Shown piece after piece: positions 37,045-50,465 of a DNA stretch of 64,000 nt. Below the pieces are notes generated by a model. It searched no databases. It saw only the letters and a list, made by a program, of their open reading frames with translations, and was not told where the DNA came from. The position numbers and the translations under genes are program-made. The stretch comes from CAVYGM01 sp963768025. Its GTDB lineage: Bacteria > Bacteroidota > Bacteroidia > Cytophagales > Spirosomataceae. Every line of letters begins with the position of its first letter. Positions within the stretch are counted from its first letter, which is position 1. Where the stretch lies: assembly GCA_963768025.1 (NCBI GenBank), contig CAVYGM010000014.1, positions 1 through 64,000 of the forward strand, read 5' to 3'.

Positions 37045-39587
37045 CGAACGTTTTTCCTTTCCCTGGCTGCTCAAAATGGCCTGGCGCGACAGCCGCCGGA
37101 GCCGTTCGCGTTTGCTTCTGTTTATCTCCTCTGTCATCCTGGGCATTGCGGCGCTGGTGGCTATTTACTCACTAGGCGACAATCTCCGGCAAAATATAGA
37201 CGTCCAGGCCGCTACCCTGCTGGGAGCCGACCTGGAGATATCCGCAAACCAACCTGCCTCCGCCAACTTACAGGCGGCTGATTGATTCGCTGGGAACGAG
37301 CCGTTCGGAAGAACGGCGCTTTGCGTCTATGGTGTATTTTCCCAAAAGCGGGGGCAGCCGACTGGCTCAGATACGCGCCCTGAAAGGAGACTACCCCTAC
37401 TACGGCGAACTGGAAACCGTGCCTATGGCAGCTGGGCGCTCATTCCGGAATCAGCGGCAGGCTCTGGTAGACCAAACGCTCATGCTTCAGTACGAGGCCA
37501 AAGTAGGTGACTCCGTAAAGGTAGGCGAAGTGACGTTTGCTATTGCGGGTGTATTGCTCAAAGCGCCAGGACAAACGGGGATCACGGCGACGGTAGCTCC
37601 GTCGGTATACATTCCTCTGAGTTACCTAGAACAAACCGGACTGGAACAAAAGGGGAGCCGGATCAGCTATTTGAATTTCTATAAATTTCCTGCCAATACG
37701 AACGTAGAACAGGTTGAAAAAAGGATCAAGCCCCGGCTTGATACCGAAGATTTTGATACCGAAACCATCGAAAGCCAAAAGGCCGATACCGGCCGCTCCT
37801 TCCGCGACCTGACCCAGTTCCTCACGCTGGTGGGTTTCATCGCCCTCCTGTTGGGGTGTATCGGCGTAGCCAGCGCGGTGCATATCTATATCCGCGAAAA
37901 ATTGAACTCCATCGCCTTGCTGCGCTGCCTGGGGGTGAAGTCTACCCAGGCCTTCGTCATCTACCTGATCCAGATCGTGGGTGTTGGCGTGCTGGGTTCA
38001 GTCATCGGGGCTGCTTTGGGCTCTGTTATCCAGCCCTTTCTACCACTTATTCTAAGAGATTTCCTTCCTTTCGATCTTATTACCGAAATCTCCTGGGTGG
38101 CGATTGGACAAGGGATACTTCTGGGGACGATCATTTCCATCTTATTTGCCCTTGCTTCCGCTGATTTCTATCCGCAACATATCGCCGCTGCGCGTATTAC
38201 GGGCGTCGTTTGAACCCGAAAGTTCTACTCAAAAAGACCCCTTTCAGTGGCTCGTGTACGGATTGATCGTCCTGTTTATTTTACTTTTCACCTACTTACA
38301 AACCCACCGCTGGCTGCAGGCCTTTGCGATTTTACGGGAAGTGTAATCGGAGCCTTTTTACTCTTGCTGGGTATGGCTTGGGTACTGGTCTATGCGGTAC
38401 GTCGCGGTTTTTCCCGGCGTCGTGGAGCTATGTGTGGCGGCAGGCGTTGGCGAATCTGTACCGTCCCAACAATCAGACTAGTATCCTCATTGTTTCTATC
38501 GGCCTGGGTACGGCCTTCATCTGCACCCTGGTTTTGGTTCAGAACCTACTTCTCAAACGCGTCACGTTATCCACGAGTGGAAATCAACCCAACATCGTTC
38601 TCTTTGACATCCAGAGCAGCCAACGCGAACGAAGTACTGGATATAGCCAAAAAACAGGGCTTGCCCGTCATTCAAAGCGTCCCGATCGTGAATATGCGGC
38701 TCGAACAGATCAACGGGTACACGGCAACGGCTGTCCAGAAAGACACCTCGATCCGGTATTCCAATCGCCTGTTTGGTCGCGAGTACCGCGTTACGTTCCG
38801 GGATACGCTTACGGAATTTGAAAAAATAAAGAAGGGAAGCTGGCAAGGGAAGGTTACACCCGGTGAACTGGTGCCTATTTCGATGGAAGAAGGGTATGCC
38901 TTGCGGGGAAATATTGATATAGGAGATACCCTGGTCTTCAATGTGCAGGGAGCATTGTTGCCAACGGTGGTGCGGAGTTTCAGAGAGGTAGACTGGCAGG
39001 GTGTGCGGACCAACTTCCTGGTCATTTTCCCGACGGGAGTTCTGGAAGAGGCCCCTCAGTTCCACGTGCTGCTCACGCGGGTTCCTTCCAGTGAGCGTTC
39101 CGCCAACTTTCAGCAAGCCATCGTGCAGCGCTTTCCCAATATTTCCATTATTGATCTGGGATTGGTTCTGAAAGTACTGGACGAACTGCTGGAAAAAATC
39201 GGCTTTGTGATTCGCTTCATGGCGGGATTCAGCATCCTGACCGGACTCATCGTGCTCATTTCGTCGGTGTTGATCAGCAAATACCAACGCCTACAGGAAA
39301 GCGTACTGCTACGCACCCTGGGGGCCAGTCGTCGGCAGATTTTCACAATCACTGCACTGGAATACTTCTTTCTGGGCTCCTTGGCGGCGGCCACGGGTAT
39401 CCTGGTGGCGCTGGCGGGTAGTTGGGCATTGGCACGGTATAGCTTTGAAGTGGACTTCACCCCGCAATTCTTGCCTTTGCTAGCCGTATTCTTATGCGTA
39501 GCTGGGCTAACGGTACTCATTGGCTTAGCCAATAGCCGGGGCATTGTATCACGATCACCCTTGGAAGTCCTGCGCCAGGATGTGTAG
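37031..39587 (+). pseudogene. FtsX-like ABC transporter permease (YbbP type), about five frameshifts
   Basis: The permease runs from ATG 37031 (MTNYNERFSFPWLLKMAWRD). It has an N-terminal helix (LLLFISSVILGIAALVAIYS), a large periplasmic domain (LETVPMAAGRSFRNQRQAL), then FtsX helices (FLTLVGFIALLLGCIGVASA with the LLRCLG motif) and a second FtsX domain at the C-terminus (RFMAGFSILTGLIVLISSVL, LLRTLGASRRQIF, SPLEVLRQDV). Total repaired length is about 850 residues, normal for YbbP. Frames change near 37280, 38180, 38330, 38420 and 38625, while the last 960 bp are clean. It works with the preceding ATPase as an exporter of lipids or other hydrophobic compounds. Confidence 0.85.
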
Positions 39588-39609
39588 CGTACGGAGGAAG
39601 CCTAGTCTG

Positions 39610-39867
39610 CTAGTTGCGTCTTCGTAAGGAATCCTTGCGGGTCGAATCCGGGTGCAGATTTGCCTGGTTGGCCGGGTAGTCTCCCCGCTGATCCTGATTC
39701 CCCTCCCCAACTCCCATGGCTTTTTCGCTTTCGTCAATTCCCGTCTTGGTAGCGCTGTTTATCTCTGAGTTGGGGGTCTTTTTTTGATCCGCGGCCGGGC
39801 CACATGACGAAAGCAGCGCCACCAGCGCTACTGCGAATAGTGAGCTTAAATATGATCGTGTTTTCAT
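39610..39867 (-). CDS. Small lipoprotein of unknown function
   Basis: The 85-residue product has a clear lipoprotein signal (SSLFAVALVALLSSC). The mature part is short, hydrophilic and probably disordered (DESEKAMGVGEGNQDQRGDY). I recognise no family. It is convergent with the ABC permease, with only 22 bp between them. Confidence 0.65.
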   Translation of the reverse strand: MKTRSYLSSLFAVALVALLSSCGPAADQKKTPNSEINSATKTGIDESEKAMGVGEGNQDQRGDYPANQANLHPDSTRKDSLRRRN

Positions 39868-40101
39868 GATGGTAGATTCGTTTGGGGTTATAGAGTAGTT
39901 GTCTCATCCTTTTTATAGCAAAAAAAGTACCACTGGCTCTCTCTCATCTACCTGGCATATGTTGGGGAATCTGTTTCCAAGGGTATGGGGCAATCTATTC
40001 CAATACCGACTGGCCTCTCTCACTTGTAGCCACATACGAAAGCAGCCGCTGTATATTACCACAACGGCTGCTCTGAGTCAAATTTTCTACTTTCGTTTCG
40101 C

Positions 40102-41317
40102 CTAGCTTACTTCCTGCAACGCGCCCACAAATACTTTCATTTCATCCATCGTACCCAGGCTCACCCGGCACCAGGGCTTGTCCTGAATGTCGTACGCTTT
40201 AACGGCTATGCCCTTGGCGGTCATTTTGGCCAGAAAGATCTTTACCGGGAATATTGATCGGGAAAATCACAAAATTGGTATAGGATGGAATGTACTTGTA
40301 GCCCATTTTATCCAGGCTGGCGTAGAGGTACAGTTTGGCCTCGTGGTTGAGCTTCCGGGTAGTATCCTGGAAAGCCATGTCGTCCATGCTGGCAGATGCC
40401 GCATGGATAGATGTATACGAAACCCCCATGCCACCCCGGGTTATTTTCTGGATTTTCTTCAAAAACTCGGGCTGTGCCGCCATGTAGCCTACCCGAATAC
40501 CCGCCATTCCCATGATCTTGGAGAAAGTGCGGGCTATGATCACATTCTTATTTTGGGCAAGCAAGGTGTTCATGCTTTGGGTATCACCTCCTACCGCGAG
40601 TTCAATGTAGGCTTCATCCACAAAAATGGGTACCTTCTCCGAAACCCGTGAGCAGAAGTCAAGCAATTCCTTGCCCGACGTAAGGCTACCCGTAGGGTTG
40701 TTGGGATTACAGATGTACACCAGCTTGGTATCCTTGTCAATGGCTGCTTCCATGGCTTTCAGGTCGTGCGACCAGTCGGCTTTGCAGGGTACGGCCTTCC
40801 AGGTAGCTCCTACCGACTTGGCTACGTTGACCAGCGACATGTAGCAGGGGTCCGCTGATACAATGTTACCTCCGTTCATGAATAGCACCAGTGCTGTTTT
40901 TTCCAGAAGATCCGAAGAGCCGGGGCCCATCATGATGTGTTCGGGCGTAACGCCCTCTTTCTTAGCAATCTTATCGACCAGATCTGCCATTTCCTGCCAG
41001 GCGTAGCGGTTGCCCCGCTTTACCGACTCCGACACCGCTTCTTGAGCTGATACCGGCGGACCGTAAGGGTTCTCGTTCGAGCTTAGTTTGGTAGTGATCT
41101 TGGGCCGGGAGACGGAGGATTCGAGGTAATGCTCCCGCACCATGGGGCTCCGGAAAATTCGCAATTCGGTATCCAGCGAAAGAGGTGCATCGGCAAAGGC
41201 CCCATCATTGATGGTACGGCTGGCGGCCTCGCTGAGCTGAGGCAAAGCAGCCAGGCTACCCAAAGTAAGGAGTCCTTTTTTAAGGGCACCGCGACGATTA
41301 GCAGAGAAAGTAGTCAT
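40102..41317 (-). CDS. Tat-exported PLP-dependent aminotransferase (HisC-like), frameshifted at the C-terminus
   Basis: This fold-type I aminotransferase is related to histidinol-phosphate aminotransferase. Motifs are KLSSNENPYGPP, MMGPGSSDLLEKT, YICNPNNPTGS, FVDEAYIE and the PLP-lysine region RTFSKIMGMAGIRVGY. The N-terminus has a twin-arginine signal (NRRGALKKGLLTLGSLAALP), so the enzyme should be exported, unusual for HisC. The open frame stops at 40199. One base change near 40235 extends it through VKAYDIQDKPWCRVSLGTMD to EVS and TAG at 40102. The substrate is unknown; it is probably not in histidine synthesis, since no his genes are near. Confidence 0.88.
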
Positions 41318-41677
41318 TCGAAATGATGGTTAGGTGATCAGTAGGTTTCAAGTGAACTCAATGTAGTAGTAGAACAGGAAGGCTTTTCCGAGTCCTACCC
41401 GTCTGTACTGTGAGGATGTTATATGAACGTCTGTAACTTGACTATGATAGAAAATAACTATGCAATTCCAAATTATATTCTATAATAAATCAAATTAACC
41501 ATTTATTATTTTATAAAAAATAAATATTCATATCAATCATATCACATAATAACCTAACAAACAAATTTTATACAAAATATCCATTTGAATATTGGCTTGT
41601 TACAATCCAAAGAGCTGAAAGCCTTAAGGATGTACGCCGATCTTGCCAGAAAGCGACTTTCAAACTAACTATATGTA

Positions 41678-41868
41678 CTAATAACCACCAGCATAGCCAT
41701 CTTTCCCCGATTCTGAAGCGCCATTGTATACTTTATTCTTTGCGTCATACTTAATGGCCTGATACCCCCCAAACTGATCCAGGCGGCCATAGCTCACATC
41801 ATGTCCTTTGCCGATCAGTGTTGGTTGTAGATATAAATCAAAAGGATGTTCATTCAAAGGCAGAATTT
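41678..41868 (-). pseudogene. Gamma-glutamyltransferase, C-terminal remnant
   Basis: Reading the minus strand from about 41868 gives LNEHPFDLYLQPTLIGKGH, then GRLDQFGGYQAIKYDAKN and ASESGKDGYAGGY followed by TAG. This resembles the C-terminus of the small subunit of gamma-glutamyltranspeptidases (GH.V...R......I.YD......A.SE.R.DG.A.GY). The rest of the enzyme, about 500 residues, is absent; an AT-rich noncoding stretch and the rrn terminators lie around it. The frame is clean, so truncation was by deletion rather than slow decay. Between 41340 and 41677 I see only AT-rich DNA with the aminotransferase upstream region. Confidence 0.6.
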
Positions 41869-42002
41869 ATATTGCCTTCAAAAAACGAAACCCGGTTAGT
41901 AGGCCGCTGAGAGAAATCGTTCCTGTTCGATAATCTCACAAGCTGAGCACCAGGTTAACTGCCTCCTCCGCTTGTTGGCGAAGAAGAAGGCCTGTCCGCG
42001 CA

Positions 42003-42038
42003 CAAAAAAGGGCCGTACGATTGCTCGTATGGCCCTTG
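42003..42038 (-). terminator. Second terminator of the rrn operon
   Basis: On the minus strand AAGGGCCATACGA and TCGTACGGCCCTT form a 13-bp stem (one mismatch) with loop GCAA, followed by six T. Confidence 0.8.
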
Positions 42039-42123
42039 TGGATGGTGGTAGTTTGGCGACCACCCGCCCCTTTGGGTTTTGAGGTCGGCCTGATGGCGTG
42101 CGTCCTTGGGGGGGTTGGCACGC

Positions 42124-42153
42124 AGAAAAGGGCCCCGCATTCCTGCGGGGCCC
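42124..42153 (-). terminator. First terminator of the rrn operon
   Basis: GGGCCCCGC and GCGGGGCCC form a perfect 9-bp GC stem with a six-base loop, followed on the minus strand by TTTTCT. It lies just beyond the 5S rRNA 3' end. Confidence 0.85.
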
Positions 42154-42171
42154 TCTGGGGTTTATGGTATT

Positions 42172-42279
<108 letters not shown>

Positions 42280-42344
42280 GCAAGCTCGTGGGGGGACTTC
42301 GTTATCGACATGCGGAAGACAGAAAAAACAATGCGCGGGAGGCT

Positions 42345-45175
<2,831 letters not shown>

Positions 45176-45320
45176 GCTCCCGCCGCCCGTGTTTCTTCTG
45201 TCTTCCATCATGTCAATGAACTCCCGGCCGCCCAACAACGTGGGCGGCCTTGTGGACGATGGCCTAAGCCACCGCCCCCTTCTGTCTACCGAAGAGAGCT
45301 TCCGAATGCGCGTTTCCTAG

Positions 45321-46826
<1,506 letters not shown>

Positions 46827-46995
46827 AAATTACTTATTTGTGCCGATTCCCCGAAAGGAACCAGCCTGTCTTTATCACGCTGCATCTTGTGCTTCTCTTC
46901 AGTATGTCAAAGAACGCTGCTCCGAAAGCCTCTTTTTCTTCTTTCGGAACCTGTGGCAGCCCTCGTTCGGCCTGCCGTTGTCCCCGATTGGGAGT

Positions 46996-47027
46996 GCAAA
47001 AGTGGGGGGTTTTTTCTTACCGTGCAA
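46996..47027 (-). promoter_or_regulatory. Probable rrn promoter
   Basis: The minus strand has TTG (47025-47027) and, 20 bp downstream, CACTTTTGC (46996-47004), close to the Bacteroidota TTTG / TAnnTTTG promoter. The distance of about 170 bp to 16S leaves room for a leader. The same TTTGCACTCCC context follows the tRNA-Leu -7 box at 27.3 kb, suggesting a shared stable-RNA promoter design. The rest of 46830-47216 shows no gene. Confidence 0.55.
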
Positions 47028-47216
47028 GCACTCCGTGAAAATAATTTCAGGACTTTTCGCAACCCCTTGAAAAACAAGGCAAAACGACCGAAAAAAATTT
47101 CAGGCCCCCTCTCAAAACAACCCCAAACCCTTGAAGTACTCCATCACGTGAACTTTTAAAAACCTCTTTTGCCATAAAAACCCAACCTGCATCCTTTTGC
47201 GAGCAGGGTGTAGTGG

Positions 47217-48101
47217 CTACCTGTACCGCAACCACTCTACGCGGATCATTGGATTGTAGGTACCATCGCGCTGAGGTACTTTGCATGGAAACTTGCTCCA
47301 TTCTCCCCCATTGGAGCGCGTCCAGGAGCGGCATTCGTCAAATTCATCCGTCATACCGAGCACCTGACCAAAGCACGTATTGCTCTTTGTGCTACCATCT
47401 TTCATATTCATTGTATCTATGTATCGACTTTCAGGGCCATTCAACCATTCCATGCTCACAAAAAAGCCTTCTTTGGGCACGGGTAGGTTGTAGAGTCCGA
47501 TCCGGGTCTCTTTCCAGCGTTTCCACCATTTGGGTTTTACGATCACACTTTCATCCAGCAAGTCGGCCCCCGGCTTGCCATTGTGATTGTAATAAATTCG
47601 AACCCGAAAAGGAGCTCGTTGCTTTCCCTGCCATTCAGTATAAAAGTATACTTTCGTAAGAATCGCCCGATGTTGACTTCGGTTGGGAATAAAAACAGCT
47701 AACTCGCTGATGGAGGTGGAGTCACAAGGAGCATAACGCCCCTGAGAGCGTTTGTTCAATGCACCACTCAATACAGGTACGGGCGCACGGCGTGAATCAA
47801 GGGAGATGCTTTCCATAATCAGGGGATTCTCAACCAACCGAATGAATAGGGAATCTTGGCGAGCGCTGCATATTCGGGCGGACTGATAGCCTGGGGCAGA
47901 CAACAACAATGTATCTGCTGGTACAGGGAAACGAAAAGCTCCCAGACTATCCGTACGCACTGCCACACTCCGATCCAGATTGGCTACTAGTACATACGCA
48001 ACAGGTTGGTCGGTTAGAATGTTGATAACTTTTCCAGTAAGGAATTGACTTTTCCCATCCAGCGCACTACCTAGTAGCACCAGTACGAACCAAAAGCGCA
48101 T
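47217..48101 (-). CDS. Secreted protein with carboxypeptidase-regulatory-like domain, unknown function
   Basis: I choose the Met at 48101 (MRFWFVLVLLGSALDGKSQ) because it begins a signal peptide; the longer frame adds 12 non-signal residues. The mature N-terminus has a CarboxypepD_reg-like beta domain (LTGKVINILTDQPVAYVLVA, RTDSLGAFRFPVPADTLLLS). The rest is beta-rich (RVRIYYNHNGKPGADLLDES, FFVSMEWLNG) without a named catalytic motif. It probably acts in the periplasm or at the outer membrane. The start overlaps the end region of the M20 hydrolase (2 bp apart), so the two are likely one transcript. Confidence 0.7.
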   Translation of the reverse strand: MRFWFVLVLLGSALDGKSQFLTGKVINILTDQPVAYVLVANLDRSVAVRTDSLGAFRFPVPADTLLLSAPGYQSARICSARQDSLFIRLVENPLIMESISLDSRRAPVPVLSGALNKRSQGRYAPCDSTSISELAVFIPNRSQHRAILTKVYFYTEWQGKQRAPFRVRIYYNHNGKPGADLLDESVIVKPKWWKRWKETRIGLYNLPVPKEGFFVSMEWLNGPESRYIDTMNMKDGSTKSNTCFGQVLGMTDEFDECRSWTRSNGGEWSKFPCKVPQRDGTYNPMIRVEWLRYR

Positions 48102-48103
48102 AC

Positions 48104-49297
48104 CTACCGTAGGTTGAGTTCCTGGATGGCCAGCCAACTCATCAGGCCCGGGCCGATTTCGAGGGCGCTTTCATCAATATCAAACGTAGGGGTATGCACG
48201 CCCGATACGATACCCCGGGATTCGTTGCGCGTACCGAGCCGATAGAAGCAGGAGTCTACTACCTGGGAGTAAAAGGCAAAATCCTCCCCGGCCATCCATA
48301 GATCCAGATCTACCACATTGTCGGCTCCCATGTACTCGATAGCTGCGGCTTTGGTGCGTCGGGTGAGTTCTGGGTGGTTTTTTAGAAAAGGATAGCCTTT
48401 TACTATTTCAAACTCACAACGCCCGCCCATGGATTCGGCAATGCCTTCGGCCATCCTGACCATTTTTTGTAGTCCATCGGCCCGCCACTCCTCATCCATA
48501 CAGCGCCAGGTACCTTGTATTTTCACTTCGTTCGGGATGACGTTGGTTACGCCGTCGGCTATAAAGCGTCCAAAGGAAAGTACTGAGGGATTGGCGGGCT
48601 TCCGATTCCGGCTGATGATCTGTTGAAGGGCCACTACGATATGCGAGGCAATCAGGACCGGATCGACCAGTTGATCGGGCATGGCTCCGTGCCCTCCCTT
48701 GCCGACGATAGTCAGGTAGAGTTCGTCCGTACTGGCCATGTACATGCCTTCCCGAAAGCCGATTTTGCCCACGGGTACATTGGGAGCTACGTGCTGCCCA
48801 AGCATACCAGCGGGTCGAGGGTTTTCGAGTACGCCTTCTTTGATCATCAGGGAAGCGCCGCCAGGGGCTTTTTCCTCCGCGGGCTGAAAGACCAATTTGA
48901 TGGTACCTTCAAACTCTTCGCGCAAGTGGGTCAGGATTCGGGCTGATCCCAAAAGCGAAGAGGTGTGCACATCGTGGCCACAGGCGTGCATAACACCCGG
49001 TACCTGAGATTTATAGGGGACCTCGTTGGCTTCGTGAATAGGCAACGCATCCATGTCTGCCCGCAGGCCTACCACCCGGCTTTCCGGATTTTTGCCCTCA
49101 ATTAGCGCCACTACTCCCGTACCAGCCACACCTTCCTGCGGCTGTAATCCTAGTTCTCTAAGGCGATCGGCCACAAAGCGGGCTGTGTTATGCTCGTTAA
49201 AGGACAATTCAGGGTTTTTGTGCAGGTGATGGCGGTTGGCTGTTACATCGGCCGTGTAGTCTTTGCTGAGCTTTTTAATTTTTTGGAGAATGTCCAT
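48104..49297 (-). CDS. M20 family metallo-amidohydrolase
   Basis: This 397-residue protein is of the hippurate/IAA-amino acid hydrolase (AbgB) branch of peptidase M20. It begins with HLHKNPELSFNEHNTA. Metal-site motifs are LRADMDALPIHEANEVPYKS, MHACGHDVHTSSLLG, FQPAEEKAPGGA and WMAGEDFAFYSQ. A dimerisation domain with GKGGHGAMPDQLVDPV lies in the middle. There is no signal peptide, so it is cytoplasmic. It removes acyl groups from N-acyl amino acids or peptides. Length is typical and the frame is clean. Confidence 0.92.
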   Translation of the reverse strand: MDILQKIKKLSKDYTADVTANRHHLHKNPELSFNEHNTARFVADRLRELGLQPQEGVAGTGVVALIEGKNPESRVVGLRADMDALPIHEANEVPYKSQVPGVMHACGHDVHTSSLLGSARILTHLREEFEGTIKLVFQPAEEKAPGGASLMIKEGVLENPRPAGMLGQHVAPNVPVGKIGFREGMYMASTDELYLTIVGKGGHGAMPDQLVDPVLIASHIVVALQQIISRNRKPANPSVLSFGRFIADGVTNVIPNEVKIQGTWRCMDEEWRADGLQKMVRMAEGIAESMGGRCEFEIVKGYPFLKNHPELTRRTKAAAIEYMGADNVVDLDLWMAGEDFAFYSQVVDSCFYRLGTRNESRGIVSGVHTPTFDIDESALEIGPGLMSWLAIQELNLR

Positions 49298-49362
49298 TAT
49301 TGAAATAGATATAATTGAATGGCTTATTTGGGGAAACCCAAAAATACGAAAATCCGGTTTGG

Positions 49363-50343
49363 CTAGTCCTTTATCTGAAGGATCACCTTCCCGGCGCTCA
49401 AATTGGCTTCCATATAGCGATGGGCTTCGGCCACGTCATGCCAGTGGTATACTTTATCCACGATGGGATGAATGGTTTTTGCAACAAACGCTTCGTAGGC
49501 AAAATCCATAAATTCCTGCGTTAACTTTATATGGTACCCGCGCGTACGAGAGCGAAGCGTGGTACCTAAAATTTGAAGCCGCTTAAAAACAATGGGGCCG
49601 ATAGTAGCAGTCGTTCTCCCGCCAGCCATAACGGCCAGCATGACCAAACGGCCATCGCGTTGCAAGGCCTGGATATTCTGGTCGAAATAGTCGCCACCTA
49701 TGGGATCAATGATCAGATTGACACCTTTCCCATCCGTACGTTCTTTCAACTCGTCAAGAAAAGGGCCTTTGCGGTAGTCAATGGCGTGACTGGCTCCCAG
49801 TTCCAGGCAGAGGCTATGCTTACCCGCCGAGGCGGTAACCAGAACAGTGGCTTCGGCTAGCCGGGCCAATTGAATAGCCGCAGTACCTACTCCGCTTGCT
49901 CCGGCATGGAGCAGGACCGTTTCATTTTTTTGCAGCTTTCCTACCCAAAATAAAGCCTGGTAAGCCGTAAGGAACACTTCCGGCACAGCGGCGGCCTGGG
50001 CAAAGTCCCAACCTTCCGGAATGCGCATAGCCATATCCTGGTGTAGAACCGCGAATTCAGCATAGCCTCCTCCTGAAAGTAATCCAAAAACCGGGTCACC
50101 AATTTGCCAACGAGTCACCTCGCTTCCAATGGACTCCACGACACCTGCTATTTCTAAACCCAAAATGGGACTCGCCCCTTCGGGTGGAGGGTACTTTCCC
50201 TCTCGCTGCAAGATGTCGGCGCGATTGAGGGCCGTAGCATGAACCAGCACCCGGATTTCCTGCGGCTGAGGGGCAGGAGTTGGAAATGGGGCAAGGTACA
50301 GTTGGTCGGCTCCGCCGAATTCTTTCATTTGGATGGCCAGCAT
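49363..50343 (-). CDS. NAD(P)H:quinone oxidoreductase (zinc-free MDR family)
   Basis: The 326-residue product belongs to the quinone oxidoreductase/PIG3 branch of medium-chain dehydrogenases. The N-terminal GroES-like part shows VHATALNRADILQREGKYPP and LGLEIAGVVESIG; the coenzyme domain shows LLHAGASGVGTAAIQLA. Zinc-ligand cysteines are absent, as expected for this branch. It ends VAEAHRYMEANLSAGKVILQ. It reduces quinones or enals with NADPH in the cytoplasm. Confidence 0.92.
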   Translation of the reverse strand: MLAIQMKEFGGADQLYLAPFPTPAPQPQEIRVLVHATALNRADILQREGKYPPPEGASPILGLEIAGVVESIGSEVTRWQIGDPVFGLLSGGGYAEFAVLHQDMAMRIPEGWDFAQAAAVPEVFLTAYQALFWVGKLQKNETVLLHAGASGVGTAAIQLARLAEATVLVTASAGKHSLCLELGASHAIDYRKGPFLDELKERTDGKGVNLIIDPIGGDYFDQNIQALQRDGRLVMLAVMAGGRTTATIGPIVFKRLQILGTTLRSRTRGYHIKLTQEFMDFAYEAFVAKTIHPIVDKVYHWHDVAEAHRYMEANLSAGKVILQIKD

Positions 50344-50406
50344 GTTGAACGGTAGGAGTAAGTGAAATAAGAAACTTTGATTGGGCAGGGATCATCCATA
50401 AAAAGA

Positions 50407-50446
50407 CGTACCAGGATTCGGTACTAAAAGTCCGAATCCTGGTACG
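50407..50446 (-). terminator. Terminator of the molybdenum oxidoreductase operon
   Basis: CGTACCAGGATTCGG and CCGAATCCTGGTACG form a perfect 15-bp stem with a 10-base loop. On the minus strand it is followed by TCTTTTT. It lies 20 bp after the stop codon of the large subunit. Confidence 0.85.
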
Positions 50447-50465
50447 CTAAAAGATAATTTGTTGA

